Source: an uncultured Bacilli bacterium (GTDB taxonomy: Bacteria > Bacillota_I > Bacilli_A > RF39 > UBA660). Taken from it: DNA of 64,000 nt. The stretch covers positions 62,001 to 126,000 of the forward strand of contig CAKPCH010000003.1 in NCBI GenBank assembly GCA_934141535.1, in the 5' to 3' direction. The notes below the pieces were generated by a model, which was not told the origin of the DNA, did not search any database, and saw nothing but the letters and a program-made list of their open reading frames with translations. Within the stretch, counting starts at the first letter, position 1. Each line of letters starts with the position of its first letter. This document shows, piece after piece, positions 44,452-52,774 of the stretch. Both the position numbers and the translations under genes were made by a program.

Positions 44452-45552
44452 ATGAGTTTAACAGCAGGTATAGTAGGACTACCAAATGTAGGTAAAAGTA
44501 CATTATTTAATGCTATAACAAAACAAACAATTTTAGCAGCCAATTATCCATTTGCTACAATAGATCCAAATGTAGGTGTTGTTGCAGTTCCAGATAAGAG
44601 ACTAGATTTTTTAAATGAGTTATATAAACCTAAAAGTTTAGTACCAACATCATTTGAATTTACAGATATAGCAGGATTAGTAAAAGGAGCTTCATTAGGA
44701 GAAGGTTTAGGAAATAAATTTTTATCACATATAAGGGAAGTGGATGCTATATGTGAGGTTGTTAGATGTTTTGAAAATAAAGATATAATACATGTTGAAA
44801 ATGTAGTAGATCCAATAAGGGATATAGAAATAATAGAAGTAGAACTTATATTGGCAGATTTAGAAGTAGTAGAAAATAGATTTAATAAAATAGGTAAGAA
44901 GGCAGCACTATCTAAAGATAAAGAAGTTCAAAAAGAAGCAGCAATACTTACTAAATTAAAAGAAGCATTAGAAAAAAATATACCAATAAGAAGAATAGAG
45001 TTAACAGATGATGAAAAAGCTTACATTAAGCCATTTAATCTACTAACTAGTAAACCAATAATATATGTTGCTAATGTTTCAGAAGATGATTTATTAACAC
45101 AAGACAATAAATATATATCTCTTGTAAAAGAATATGCAAAAAAAGATAATGCTGAAGTAGTTACAATATGCGCTAAAATAGAATCAGATTTAGTAGATAT
45201 GAGCGAAGATGAGAAAAAGATGTTTTTAAATGAATTAGGTATAGATTCTAGTGGTATAGAAAAACTAATACAAGCTTCATATCATTTATTAGGCCTAAAG
45301 ACATTCTTTACTGCAGGAAGCGATGAATGTAGAGCCTGGACATTTAAGAGTGGCATGAAGGCTCCAGAATGTGCTGGAATAATACATACAGATTTTCAAA
45401 AAGGATTTATTAAAGCAGAAGTTATGAGTTTTGAAGATTTAGAAAAATATAAAGATGAAAAATCAGTAAAAGAAGCAGGTAGAATGAGACTTGAAGGAAA
45501 AGAATATGTAATGCAAGATGGAGATATTTGCTATTTTAGATTTAATGTATAA
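44452..45552 (+). CDS. ychF: Redox-regulated ATPase YchF (Obg family)
   Basis: The 366-residue protein has GLPNVGKSTLFNAI, DIAGLVKGAS and the C-terminal TGS-like domain with AGSDECRAWTFK. YchF prefers ATP to GTP and binds the ribosome. It lies upstream of rpsF as in Bacillus. A leader with terminator precedes it, and a bidirectional terminator follows. Confidence 0.96.
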   Translation: MSLTAGIVGLPNVGKSTLFNAITKQTILAANYPFATIDPNVGVVAVPDKRLDFLNELYKPKSLVPTSFEFTDIAGLVKGASLGEGLGNKFLSHIREVDAICEVVRCFENKDIIHVENVVDPIRDIEIIEVELILADLEVVENRFNKIGKKAALSKDKEVQKEAAILTKLKEALEKNIPIRRIELTDDEKAYIKPFNLLTSKPIIYVANVSEDDLLTQDNKYISLVKEYAKKDNAEVVTICAKIESDLVDMSEDEKKMFLNELGIDSSGIEKLIQASYHLLGLKTFFTAGSDECRAWTFKSGMKAPECAGIIHTDFQKGFIKAEVMSFEDLEKYKDEKSVKEAGRMRLEGKEYVMQDGDICYFRFNV

Positions 45553-45582
45553 AAAAATAAGTACTTTCGTACTTTATTTTTT
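45552..45582. terminator. Bidirectional terminator after ychF
   Basis: AAATAA-GTAC and GTAC-TTTATTT pair around a TTTC loop, with A and T runs on both flanks. It serves ychF and the convergent gene at 45574. Confidence 0.75.
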
Positions 45583-45810
45583 ATATTCAATAATATCGTC
45601 AATAGAGCAATCTAAATAATCGCAAAGTCTTGCTAATACATAAATATCAAGTTTAATTAATTCACCGTTCATCAATCTTTTTATAACCTTAAAATCGGTG
45701 TTAGTATCACGCATCAACTGATTTATACTTATATTATTGTCATCTAATAAATCTTCTAATTTAAAAATAAACTTACCTTTTTGTGTATTGCTTTCAATAA
45801 TTTTACTCAT
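45574..45810 (-). CDS. Small helix-turn-helix regulator (Cro/CI-like)
   Basis: The 78-residue protein has a compact HTH domain: FKLEDLLDDNNISINQLMRD and TDFKVIKRLMNGE, ending LARLCDYLDCSIDDIIEY. This is the common small HTH_26-like regulator of Firmicutes. GGAGGGTG precedes the ATG. It is on the minus strand with the CmpB-like gene upstream. Its targets are unknown. Confidence 0.85.
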   Translation of the reverse strand: MSKIIESNTQKGKFIFKLEDLLDDNNISINQLMRDTNTDFKVIKRLMNGELIKLDIYVLARLCDYLDCSIDDIIEYKK

Positions 45811-45886
45811 ACTACACCCTCCATATTTAATTTTATAATTATATTGGATGATTAACTATTGGCTAGTTAACTACTGGTTATATAGC

Positions 45887-46381
45887 CTAAAACAATTTGG
45901 TCTTTATAAGAATAGTCATAATAAAATCAAGACAAAATAAAAATATTAAAATATAAGTTATATATTTAGGAATAATAGATATATATAAATCAATAAAAGG
46001 TTTAATAAAGTATATTAGAATTATACTAGATAGTCCCCATATAATAGACATTTCAATAGATGTATACTTTCCAATGTTTAATTTGTGATTAGAATAATCC
46101 CATAATTCTTTATTAAAGATTAATTCAATTAAATATCCTCCAATCATTTCTATAATGGATAAAACAATAGAGCAAGTTAAAAATAATAAAATAATTTTTA
46201 TAAATTTTTTAATCTTAAATCTATTAATAATATTATAAATAACAATAATTAATATAGTCCCAATACCATATATAGGAGTCCAATATCCAAACAATATTCC
46301 ACTATCATTATTAGTATAAAAAAATGATTCAATAAAATGTCCTATTATAGACATAATAAAAAAATAATTAAAATAATACAT
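45887..46381 (-). CDS. Membrane protein of the CmpB/ABC type IV family (PF06541-like)
   Basis: The 164-residue protein has about five membrane helices. GYWTPIYGIGTILIIVIYN and ELWDYSNHKLNIG match the family known as putative ABC-transporter type IV (CmpB). No ATPase partner is adjacent. The ATG at 46379-46381 has AGGGGG upstream; an extension to 46408 is unsupported. Function is unknown. Confidence 0.75.
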   Translation of the reverse strand: MYYFNYFFIMSIIGHFIESFFYTNNDSGILFGYWTPIYGIGTILIIVIYNIINRFKIKKFIKIILLFLTCSIVLSIIEMIGGYLIELIFNKELWDYSNHKLNIGKYTSIEMSIIWGLSSIILIYFIKPFIDLYISIIPKYITYILIFLFCLDFIMTILIKTKLF

Positions 46382-46455
46382 TAATATCCCCCTAATTATT
46401 ATGTTCACAATTAATTTTATTATAATTTAATAATATAAAAATATAATAAAATAGG

Positions 46456-46548
46456 TTTACAAACAAAAAAAAGTTTGCTATAATCTAAATCGAGTAAGAA
46501 ATTTACTCCTTGCTCTTAAAGAGCCAAAGACCATAAGGAGGTGTAAGA
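46456..46548 (+). promoter_or_regulatory. rpsF promoter and S6:S18-type leader
   Basis: TTTACA (46456-46461), 17 bp, TATAAT (46479-46484). The leader forms a stem CTCCTT (46506-46511) with AAGGAG (46535-46540), which is also the rpsF ribosome binding site. Inside it is a GCTCT/AGAGC hairpin and a 10-nt bulge CAAAGACCAT on the 3' side. This layout agrees with the known S6:S18 autoregulatory leader of Firmicutes. Confidence 0.75.
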
Positions 46549-46851
46549 ATGAGAAATTATGAAATTATGTTCATAGTAAGACCAACACTAGGAGAAGATG
46601 AAATTAAAAAAGTAGCATCTAATTTCCAAAAAACTTTAGAAAATAATGGAGCTAAAGTTACAAACGTTGATGCTTGGGGACAAAAATCTTTAGCATACGA
46701 TATTAAAGTTGGTAGAAATACTTACAAAAGTGGATATTACTTCGTAGTTGATATTGAGGCAAATGATGATAAAGCTATAAAAGAATTTGACCGTTTAGCT
46801 TTAATTAGCCAAGATATAGTTAGACATTTAATTATAAACAAGGAAGACTAA
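46549..46851 (+). CDS. rpsF: Ribosomal protein S6
   Basis: The 100-residue protein begins RNYEIMFIVRPTLGEDEIKK and has the WGQKSLAYDI block of S6. It binds S18 in the 30S platform. First gene of rpsF-ssb-rpsR; likely autoregulated by the leader that occludes its ribosome binding site. Confidence 0.97.
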   Translation: MRNYEIMFIVRPTLGEDEIKKVASNFQKTLENNGAKVTNVDAWGQKSLAYDIKVGRNTYKSGYYFVVDIEANDDKAIKEFDRLALISQDIVRHLIINKED

Positions 46852-46862
46852 GAGGTGAATCT

Positions 46863-47333
46863 ATGAATAAAGTAGTATTATTGGGAAGACTAACTGCTAA
46901 ACCAGAATTAAGATATACTGCACAAAATACAGCTTATACTAGATTTTCTGTTGCAGTAAATAGAAATTTTACAAATGCATCAGGACAAAGAGAAGCGGAT
47001 TTTATAAATGTAGTAGCTTGGAGAAAACAAGCAGAGACAATATCAAAATTTTTTGATAAAGGAAATTTAATAGCAATCGAAGGAAGATTGCAAACAGGAA
47101 ATTATGATGATAAAGACGGTAATAAAAGATATACAGTTGATGTAGCTCTAGATAACTTTGAATTTGTAGAAAGTAAAGCTGCAAGAGCTCAATCTACAGA
47201 TTCACAAAGTCAACCAGCTTCACCATCGCCATATGATTACCAAGAACCTTCAACACCTTCAGTAAATGTTGAAAATGATCCATTTGCTGAATTTGGAGAT
47301 AGCGTTTCTATAGATGATAATTTCCTAGAATAA
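46863..47333 (+). CDS. ssb: Single-stranded DNA-binding protein
   Basis: The 156-residue protein has an OB fold (NKVVLLGRLTAKPELRYT, GQREADFINVVAWRKQAE) and a Pro/Ser/Gln-rich linker. The C-terminal tip reads SIDDNFLE where the usual interaction peptide ends DDLPF, so the terminal Pro-Phe is missing. It coats single-stranded DNA at replication forks. Middle gene of the rpsF operon. Confidence 0.95.
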   Translation: MNKVVLLGRLTAKPELRYTAQNTAYTRFSVAVNRNFTNASGQREADFINVVAWRKQAETISKFFDKGNLIAIEGRLQTGNYDDKDGNKRYTVDVALDNFEFVESKAARAQSTDSQSQPASPSPYDYQEPSTPSVNVENDPFAEFGDSVSIDDNFLE

Positions 47334-47348
47334 TAGGAGGAATAAGTA

Positions 47349-47567
47349 ATGGCTGAATTTTTTAGAAAAAAGAAAAAAGTTTGTCAAATGTGTGCTGGAA
47401 AAGATGTTGATTACAAAAATGTAGAAGTAATCAAAAAATATGTAAGCGCAGATAAAGGTAAAATTTTACCAAGAAGAATTACAGGTGCATGTGCTAAACA
47501 TCAAAGACATATAGCAACTCAAGTTAAATATGCTAGACATATGGCACTTATACCATTCGTTAAATAA
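47349..47567 (+). CDS. rpsR: Ribosomal protein S18
   Basis: The 72-residue protein has the S18 core DYKNVEVIKKYVSADKGKIL and RRITGACAKHQRHIATQVK. The N-terminus has two cysteines (CQMC), the pattern of the zinc-binding form, though no second pair is seen. It forms a dimer with S6. It closes the operon before a terminator. Confidence 0.96.
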   Translation: MAEFFRKKKKVCQMCAGKDVDYKNVEVIKKYVSADKGKILPRRITGACAKHQRHIATQVKYARHMALIPFVK

Positions 47568-47594
47568 TAACAAAATAACAAGATAACAAAAAAC

Positions 47595-47620
47595 AGGTAG
47601 CAAACATAAAGCTACCTTTT
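47595..47620 (+). terminator. Terminator after rpsR
   Basis: AGGTAGC and GCTACCT pair across a nine-base loop and are followed by TTT. It lies immediately upstream of the sigma gene promoter. Confidence 0.75.
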
Positions 47621-47623
47621 AAG

Positions 47624-47652
47624 TTGACAAAAACTTACTTTAGTGTTATTAT
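47624..47652 (+). promoter_or_regulatory. Promoter of the sigma factor gene
   Basis: Consensus TTGACA (47624-47629), 17 bp, TATTAT (47647-47652). Transcription starts near 47659, so the coding start must be downstream. Confidence 0.85.
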
Positions 47653-47677
47653 ACGTGCAAAAAAAGAGGTGAGCTTT

Positions 47678-48718
47678 ATGGAAATTAAAAAAGTAGAAGA
47701 TTTAATGACAAAAATACATGATAATAAAATAGATGTGGAAGAAATACTAAAATTAGAATTAAGCGAACAAGATTATCTTTCAGTTTTAGAAATTTTAAAA
47801 TCAAAAAATATAGAAGTAATAGAAAATGATAAGGAATCATTTCAACAAGTAGTAGAACAAGAAAAAGTAAATGGATATAGTAGTGTTGATGCTGTAAGAC
47901 AATATTTAAAAGAAATAGGAAAAATTAAATTATTAAGTCAAAGCGAGGAACAAGAATTAGCATACAAAATACAAGACGGAGATTTGAAAGCTGTAAAAGA
48001 ATTATCAGAGGCAAATTTAAGATTAGTAGTAAACATTGCTAAAAATTATCAATTTAAAGGTTTACCACTTTTAGATTTAATACAAGAAGGAAATATTGGA
48101 CTTGTAAAAGCAGCAAAAAAGTTTGATGTGACAAAAGGATATAAATTTTCAACATACGCAACATGGTGGGTAAGACAAGGCATAACACGAGCTTTAGCAG
48201 ATCAATCAAGAACAGTTCGTATACCTGTTCATATGGTAGAAAAAATAAATAGAATAAAAAGGATAGAAAGCGACTTAACTTGTGAATTGAATAGAATTCC
48301 GACTGAAGAAGAAATTGCTCAAAAAGCTTGTATTACTGTAGATCAATTAAAACAATTAAAAGATTTAATGCAAGATATAGTTAGCCTTGATGTACCAATA
48401 GGAGAAGATAATGATATAACGCTAAGTGATTTTTTAGCAGATGAAGAATCTACTGAAGATATATTAAGTCAAAAATTTGATAGAGAAATGCTTGAAAAAT
48501 TACTAAGTGGCATAACAGAAAGAGAAAAACATATCATAAAATTAAGATATGGTTTAACAGATGGAGTTATGCACACTTTAGAAGAAGTAGGAAAAACATT
48601 AGGAATAACACGTGAACGTGTTAGACAAATAGAAACAAAAACTTTAAGAAAACTAAAATCAAAAGCACAAAGTATGGAAAAACAACCCAAACCTAAAACA
48701 TTTCAATATAAGAAGTAA
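47678..48718 (+). CDS. rpoD: Primary-type RNA polymerase sigma factor (RpoD/SigA)
   Basis: The 346-residue protein has a short region 1.1, region 1.2 (VDAVRQYLKEIGKIKLLSQ), region 2.4 (YATWWVRQGITRALADQSR), region 3 and region 4.2 (TLEEVGKTLGITRERVRQIE). These match the primary vegetative sigma factor. It is not in the usual dnaG-rpoD operon, so a second group-2 sigma cannot be fully excluded. The start at 47678 has GAGGTGAG upstream and lies after the promoter. The promoter elements in this window fit its expected -35 and -10 preferences. Confidence 0.9.
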   Translation: MEIKKVEDLMTKIHDNKIDVEEILKLELSEQDYLSVLEILKSKNIEVIENDKESFQQVVEQEKVNGYSSVDAVRQYLKEIGKIKLLSQSEEQELAYKIQDGDLKAVKELSEANLRLVVNIAKNYQFKGLPLLDLIQEGNIGLVKAAKKFDVTKGYKFSTYATWWVRQGITRALADQSRTVRIPVHMVEKINRIKRIESDLTCELNRIPTEEEIAQKACITVDQLKQLKDLMQDIVSLDVPIGEDNDITLSDFLADEESTEDILSQKFDREMLEKLLSGITEREKHIIKLRYGLTDGVMHTLEEVGKTLGITRERVRQIETKTLRKLKSKAQSMEKQPKPKTFQYKK

Positions 48719-48739
48719 AAGAGGACAACCTCTTTTTTT
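48717..48739 (+). terminator. Terminator after the sigma gene
   Basis: AAAAGAGG and CCTCTTTT pair across ACAA and continue into Ts. The stem begins at the stop codon. Confidence 0.8.
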
Positions 48740-48747
48740 ATTTATAA

Positions 48748-49035
48748 TTATTTATAATTATTCATAATATTATTTATTTCACTTTTAATGTTATTAGCAG
48801 ATCTCATTAAATTATTATCATTTATTACATGCGCATTTTGATTATTTGATGTACCATTTCTGTTGTTTAATACTTGTTGTTGAGCTGAATATGTACACAT
48901 AGTTTGCCCAATCATCATAAACCAGTTACCTAGTGAATTTTGTTCCGCAGGTGTTAAATCATCACAAAGAAGTAGTCCAATTATAAAAGCACTTGTTGTA
49001 AAAGATGTAGCAGAAACACTAGGGACAAGCTTCAT
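48748..49035 (-). CDS. Conserved-looking small membrane protein of unknown function
   Basis: I cannot name this 95-residue protein. It has one hydrophobic segment with SFTTSAFIIGLLLCDDLT, then the compact block PAEQNSLGNWFMMIGQTMCT, then an Asn/Gln-rich tail. The DLTPAEQNSLGNWFM pattern resembles small hypothetical proteins seen in other Firmicutes (from memory, not searched). The ATG at 49033-49035 follows AGGTGAATG. It is on the minus strand, convergent with the sigma gene and divergent from the ribosomal operon. Confidence 0.6.
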   Translation of the reverse strand: MKLVPSVSATSFTTSAFIIGLLLCDDLTPAEQNSLGNWFMMIGQTMCTYSAQQQVLNNRNGTSNNQNAHVINDNNLMRSANNIKSEINNIMNNYK

Positions 49036-49100
49036 AAACATTCACCTATATAAAATATATTTAAAATAATAAAAAAATTTGCGAAATTGCTAAAAAAAGG

Positions 49101-49262
49101 TTGATTTTTTTAATGTTTTAACGTATAATCTTGTATGTGTGGCGTGCATGGATGTGTAAGGTTGCTGATACACCAGGTTAAGTTGTATTACAATATAATC
49201 TAAGAATTAGGTTTTTACACGGAGCAAGTCTATACTGGATATAGGCGAAGGGAGGATACAAG
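49101..49262 (+). promoter_or_regulatory. Promoter and structured leader of the ribosomal protein operon
   Basis: TTGATT (49101-49106), 17 bp, TATAAT (49124-49129) starts a 127-nt leader before rpsJ. The leader includes a GTGTA/TACAC hairpin near 49156-49174 and a CTATA/TATAG hairpin near 49232-49246, then GGGAGG. It probably controls the operon, as S10 leaders do elsewhere. I cannot tell which protein binds it. Confidence 0.55.
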
Positions 49263-49571
49263 ATGTCAAAAACAAAAATCAGAATCAAATTAAAAGCGTT
49301 TGAACATAAAAGTTTAGACAAAGCTTGCGCTAAAATCGTTGAAACAGTAAAAAGAAATGGTGGCGAAGTAGTTGGACCAGTTCCACTACCAACTGAAGTT
49401 GAAAAGATCACTATTTTAAGAGCTGTTCACAAATATAAAGATTCACGTGAGCAATTTGAAAGAAGAACACACAAAAGACTTATAGATATCATTGATCCAG
49501 CAAAGGAGACTATTGAAGCATTAGCTCATTTAGATATCCCAAGCGGTGTAGATATCAAAATTATTAAATAA
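49263..49571 (+). CDS. rpsJ: Ribosomal protein S10
   Basis: The 102-residue protein has the S10 blocks KIRIKLKAFEHKSLDKAC and VGPVPLPTEVEKITILR. S10 is part of the 30S head and the NusB antitermination complex. First gene of the S10 operon; ribosome binding site GGGAGG. The next gene starts 17 bp after its stop. Confidence 0.97.
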   Translation: MSKTKIRIKLKAFEHKSLDKACAKIVETVKRNGGEVVGPVPLPTEVEKITILRAVHKYKDSREQFERRTHKRLIDIIDPAKETIEALAHLDIPSGVDIKIIK

Positions 49572-49588
49572 TAATAGGAGGAGAAAAT

Positions 49589-50341
49589 ATGAAAGGAATC
49601 TTAGGTCGTAAAATTGGAATGACTCAAGTATTTACTGAATCAGGTAAATTAATTCCTGTAACTGTTGTTGAAGTTGAAAAAAATGTGGTAACACAAATTA
49701 AAACAAAAGAAAATGACGGTTATGAGGCAGTTCAACTTGGTTTTGGTGAAAAAAGAGAAAAGTTAGCGACTAAAGCTGCTGCTGGACATACAGCAAAAGC
49801 AGAGACTACACCTAAGCGCTTCTTTAGAGAAATAAAAGGTGTAGATATCAATTCATATTCTCTTGGACAGGAAATATCAGCTGATATATTCACACCAGGA
49901 GAAGTAGTTGATGTAACTGGAACTACTAAAGGTAAAGGGTTCCAAGGTGTCATTAAAAGACACGGACAAAGTAGAGGCCCTATGGGACATGGCTCTCACT
50001 ATCATAGAAGACCAGGTTCAATGGGAACAATGAGACCAATGCGTGTTTTCAAAGGTAAAAAACTTGCAGGACATATGGGAACACTTACAGTAACAATTCA
50101 AAATCTTGAAATCGTTGCTGTTGATGTTGAAAATAATGTAATATTAATAAGTGGTAATATACCAGGACCTAAAAAAGGTTTAGTAATAATAAAAAGTGCT
50201 GTTAAAGCAAATGGAAAAGTAAATGATATGGAAAATTTAGTTTCATATGAAGTTGAAACTCCAGTTGTAGAAACAGTAGAAGAAACACCAGTGGTTGAAG
50301 AAGTAACTGAAGAAGTTGCTGCTACTAAGGAAGAAAATTAG
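49589..50341 (+). CDS. rplC: Ribosomal protein L3 with acidic tail
   Basis: The 250-residue protein begins MKGILGRKIGMTQVF and has GHGSHYHRRPGSMG. The last 35 residues are an acidic Val/Glu/Thr-rich extension with repeats of TPVVE, absent from typical L3 of about 210 residues. L3 binds near the peptidyl transferase centre and starts 50S assembly. RBS AGGAGGAG. Confidence 0.96.
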   Translation: MKGILGRKIGMTQVFTESGKLIPVTVVEVEKNVVTQIKTKENDGYEAVQLGFGEKREKLATKAAAGHTAKAETTPKRFFREIKGVDINSYSLGQEISADIFTPGEVVDVTGTTKGKGFQGVIKRHGQSRGPMGHGSHYHRRPGSMGTMRPMRVFKGKKLAGHMGTLTVTIQNLEIVAVDVENNVILISGNIPGPKKGLVIIKSAVKANGKVNDMENLVSYEVETPVVETVEETPVVEEVTEEVAATKEEN

Positions 50342-50355
50342 TAGGGAGGATACAT

Positions 50356-50979
50356 ATGACAAAAATAAATGTATTAAACACAAATGGTGAAAAAGTAAAA
50401 GATATTACATTAAACAAAGAAGTATTTGGAATAGTTCCAAATGATGCGGTTTTATACGATGCTATTAAATTAGCACAAAACAATGCTCGTCAAGGAACAA
50501 GAGGAGTTAAAGGACGTTCTGAAGTTTCTGGTGGAGGAAGAAAACCATGGAGACAAAAAGGAACAGGACGTGCTCGTCAAGGTTCAACAAGAGCACCACA
50601 TTGGTATCATGGTGCATGGGCATTCGGTAAACAAGATAGAAATTACGAAGTAAAACAAAACAGAAAAGAAAGAGCATTAGCACTTAAATCTGCTTTAGCT
50701 TACAAAGTAATTAATAAAGAATTAGTAGTAGTTGATTCAATGAGTTTAGAATCAAGTAAAACTAAAGATATGAAAGCACTTTTAGCTAATTTCAAAATTA
50801 AAAGAAATGTACTTGTAATTGTTTCAGAATTAAGTGAAAACTTAATTTTAGCTACACGTAATTTAAAAAATGTTTTATTACTTGAAGTAAGTGAAATAAA
50901 TGTACTTGATATAGTTTCTGCTAATTTAGTAATAGCTGAAGAAGATGCTATCAAGAAAATAGAGGAGGCTTTGAAATAA
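50356..50979 (+). CDS. rplD: Ribosomal protein L4
   Basis: The 207-residue protein has RQGTRGVKGRSEVSGGGRKP and WRQKGTGRARQGSTRAPH, the L4 extended loop that lines the exit tunnel. In E. coli it represses its own operon; whether it does here is not known. It overlaps rplW by one base. Confidence 0.96.
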   Translation: MTKINVLNTNGEKVKDITLNKEVFGIVPNDAVLYDAIKLAQNNARQGTRGVKGRSEVSGGGRKPWRQKGTGRARQGSTRAPHWYHGAWAFGKQDRNYEVKQNRKERALALKSALAYKVINKELVVVDSMSLESSKTKDMKALLANFKIKRNVLVIVSELSENLILATRNLKNVLLLEVSEINVLDIVSANLVIAEEDAIKKIEEALK

Positions 50980-51260
50980 TGAATAATTATAGAGATATAA
51001 TAAAAGCTCCAATTGTTACAGAAAAAAGTGCAACTTTAAGTCAAAATGGACGCGTTTATACATTTAGCGTAGATCCAAAAGCAAATAAAACTCAAATTAA
51101 ACAAGCAATTGAAAAAATATTTGACGTTAAAGTTGAAAGCGTAAATACTATAAACGTTAAACCAAGAACTAAAAGAGTTGGACGTTATAGTGGATTAACT
51201 AATAGAAAGAAAAAAGCTATAGTTACATTAAAAGAAGGAAGTTCAATAGAACTTAACTAA
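50979..51260 (+). CDS. rplW: Ribosomal protein L23
   Basis: The 93-residue protein begins RDIIKAPIVTEKSATL and has VNTINVKPRTKRVGRY. L23 is at the tunnel exit and binds trigger factor and SRP. Starts on the stop codon of rplD (TAATG). Confidence 0.96.
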   Translation: MNNYRDIIKAPIVTEKSATLSQNGRVYTFSVDPKANKTQIKQAIEKIFDVKVESVNTINVKPRTKRVGRYSGLTNRKKKAIVTLKEGSSIELN

Positions 51261-51277
51261 TCTAAGGGAGGATACAT

Positions 51278-52108
51278 ATGGCAATCAAAAGTTATAAATC
51301 AACAACTAATGGTAGACGTGGTATGACTACTTTAGATAATAGTGAATTAACTAAAGTAGCACCTGAGAAGTCTTTATTAGTTACATTAAAGAAAAACGGT
51401 GGACGTAATAATCAAGGTAAAATAACTGTTCGTCATCAAGGCGGAGGAGCTAAAAGAAAATACCGTGTAATTGATTTCAAAAGAGATAAAGATGGTGTAA
51501 TCGGTACTGTTGCTAGTATTGAATACGATCCAAATAGAACATCTAACATAGCATTAATAAAATATGCTGATGGAGAAAAAAGATATATAATTGCTCCAAA
51601 AGGTTTAAAAGTTGGAGACAAAGTAGAAAGTGGAGAAAATGCTGATATTAAAATTGGTAACAGCTTACCACTATCAAACATTCCAGAAGGTACATTAGTT
51701 CATTGTGTTGAATTAAAAGCTGGAAAAGGAGCTCAAATGGCTCGTTCTGCAGGTTCAAGTGTTCAAATACTTGGAGCTGAAGGAAAATATGTATTACTTC
51801 GTTTAACTAGTGGAGAAGTTCGTAAAGTATTAGGAACTTGTCGTGCTACAGTTGGTGAAGTAGGAAATGAAGATCACGAATTAGTTAATTTAGGTAAAGC
51901 TGGTCGTAAAATTCATATGGGTATACGTCCAACAGTTCGTGGATCAGTTATGAACCCTAATGACCATCCACATGGTGGTGGTGAAGGTAGAGCTCCAATA
52001 GGACATAAAGGACCTCTTACACCTTGGGGTAAACCTGCACTTGGTTATAAAACTCGTAAAGGTAAAAAACATTCAGATGACTTAATAGTACATCGCCGTA
52101 ATAAATAG
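51278..52108 (+). CDS. rplB: Ribosomal protein L2
   Basis: The 276-residue protein has RHQGGGAKRKYRVIDFKR and the C-terminal NPNDHPHGGGEGRAPIG with the conserved histidine needed for peptide bond formation. It bridges the subunits. AGGGAGG precedes the ATG. Confidence 0.97.
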   Translation: MAIKSYKSTTNGRRGMTTLDNSELTKVAPEKSLLVTLKKNGGRNNQGKITVRHQGGGAKRKYRVIDFKRDKDGVIGTVASIEYDPNRTSNIALIKYADGEKRYIIAPKGLKVGDKVESGENADIKIGNSLPLSNIPEGTLVHCVELKAGKGAQMARSAGSSVQILGAEGKYVLLRLTSGEVRKVLGTCRATVGEVGNEDHELVNLGKAGRKIHMGIRPTVRGSVMNPNDHPHGGGEGRAPIGHKGPLTPWGKPALGYKTRKGKKHSDDLIVHRRNK

Positions 52109-52124
52109 GAAAGGATGGTAAACA

Positions 52125-52397
52125 ATGGCTAGAAGTTTAAAAAAAGGACCTTTTGCTGATGAATCATTAATGAAGAAAGTAGCAAAAGTAAATGAATCTG
52201 AAAAAAAAGAAGTTATTAAAACTTGGTCACGCCGTTCAACAATATTTCCTGAATTTATAGGTAACACATTTGCCGTTCATAACGGTAAAGAATTTGTTCC
52301 AGTTTATGTTACTGAAGATATGGTAGGACATAAATTAGGAGAATTCGTTGCTACTCGTAAATTTGGTGGTCACGGTGATGAAAAAGGTAAAAAATAA
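52125..52397 (+). CDS. rpsS: Ribosomal protein S19
   Basis: The 90-residue protein begins ARSLKKGPFADESLMKKV and has WSRRSTIFPEFIGNTFAVH. S19 is in the 30S head and binds S13. RBS AGGATGG is weaker than for its neighbours. Confidence 0.97.
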   Translation: MARSLKKGPFADESLMKKVAKVNESEKKEVIKTWSRRSTIFPEFIGNTFAVHNGKEFVPVYVTEDMVGHKLGEFVATRKFGGHGDEKGKK

Positions 52398-52420
52398 AAA
52401 CCTAGGAAGGAATGAAAATA

Positions 52421-52756
52421 ATGGAAGCAAGAGCAATCGCTAAGGGACTTAGAATCCCACCACGCAAAGCTCGTCTAGTAATCGATCTAGTTCGTGGTAA
52501 AGACGTAGCTGAAGCAGCAAGAATTTGTGAAAATTACAATAGTGAAGCTGCTAGATTAACTTTAAAAGTTTTAACTTCAGCTGTAGCAAATGCAGAAAAC
52601 AACTTAGGTTTAGATAAAACTAAATTATATGTTAAAGAAGCATATGTTAATGAAGGACAAACATTAAAAAGAATGAATTTTGGTTCTCGTGGACATGTAG
52701 ATCCAATTAAAAAGAGAACAAGTCATATTACAATTGTTGTAAGTGAAAGAAACTAA
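52421..52756 (+). CDS. rplV: Ribosomal protein L22
   Basis: The 111-residue protein has MEARAIAKGLRIPPRKARLV and the loop NEGQTLKRMNFGSRG that lines the exit tunnel. The ATG at 52421 matches the family start and has AAGGA nine bases upstream; a second in-frame ATG at 52412 overlaps this site. Confidence 0.94.
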   Translation: MEARAIAKGLRIPPRKARLVIDLVRGKDVAEAARICENYNSEAARLTLKVLTSAVANAENNLGLDKTKLYVKEAYVNEGQTLKRMNFGSRGHVDPIKKRTSHITIVVSERN

Positions 52757-52774
52757 GGTAAAGGAGGAAAACTT

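Noticed and set aside
47624..47677. Upstream extension of the sigma factor gene
   Set aside because: It would begin on the -35 element of its own promoter, before the transcription start.
49178..49411. Minus-strand reading frame across the rpsJ leader
   Set aside because: It is antisense to rpsJ and its leader, with no ribosome binding site or recognisable domain.
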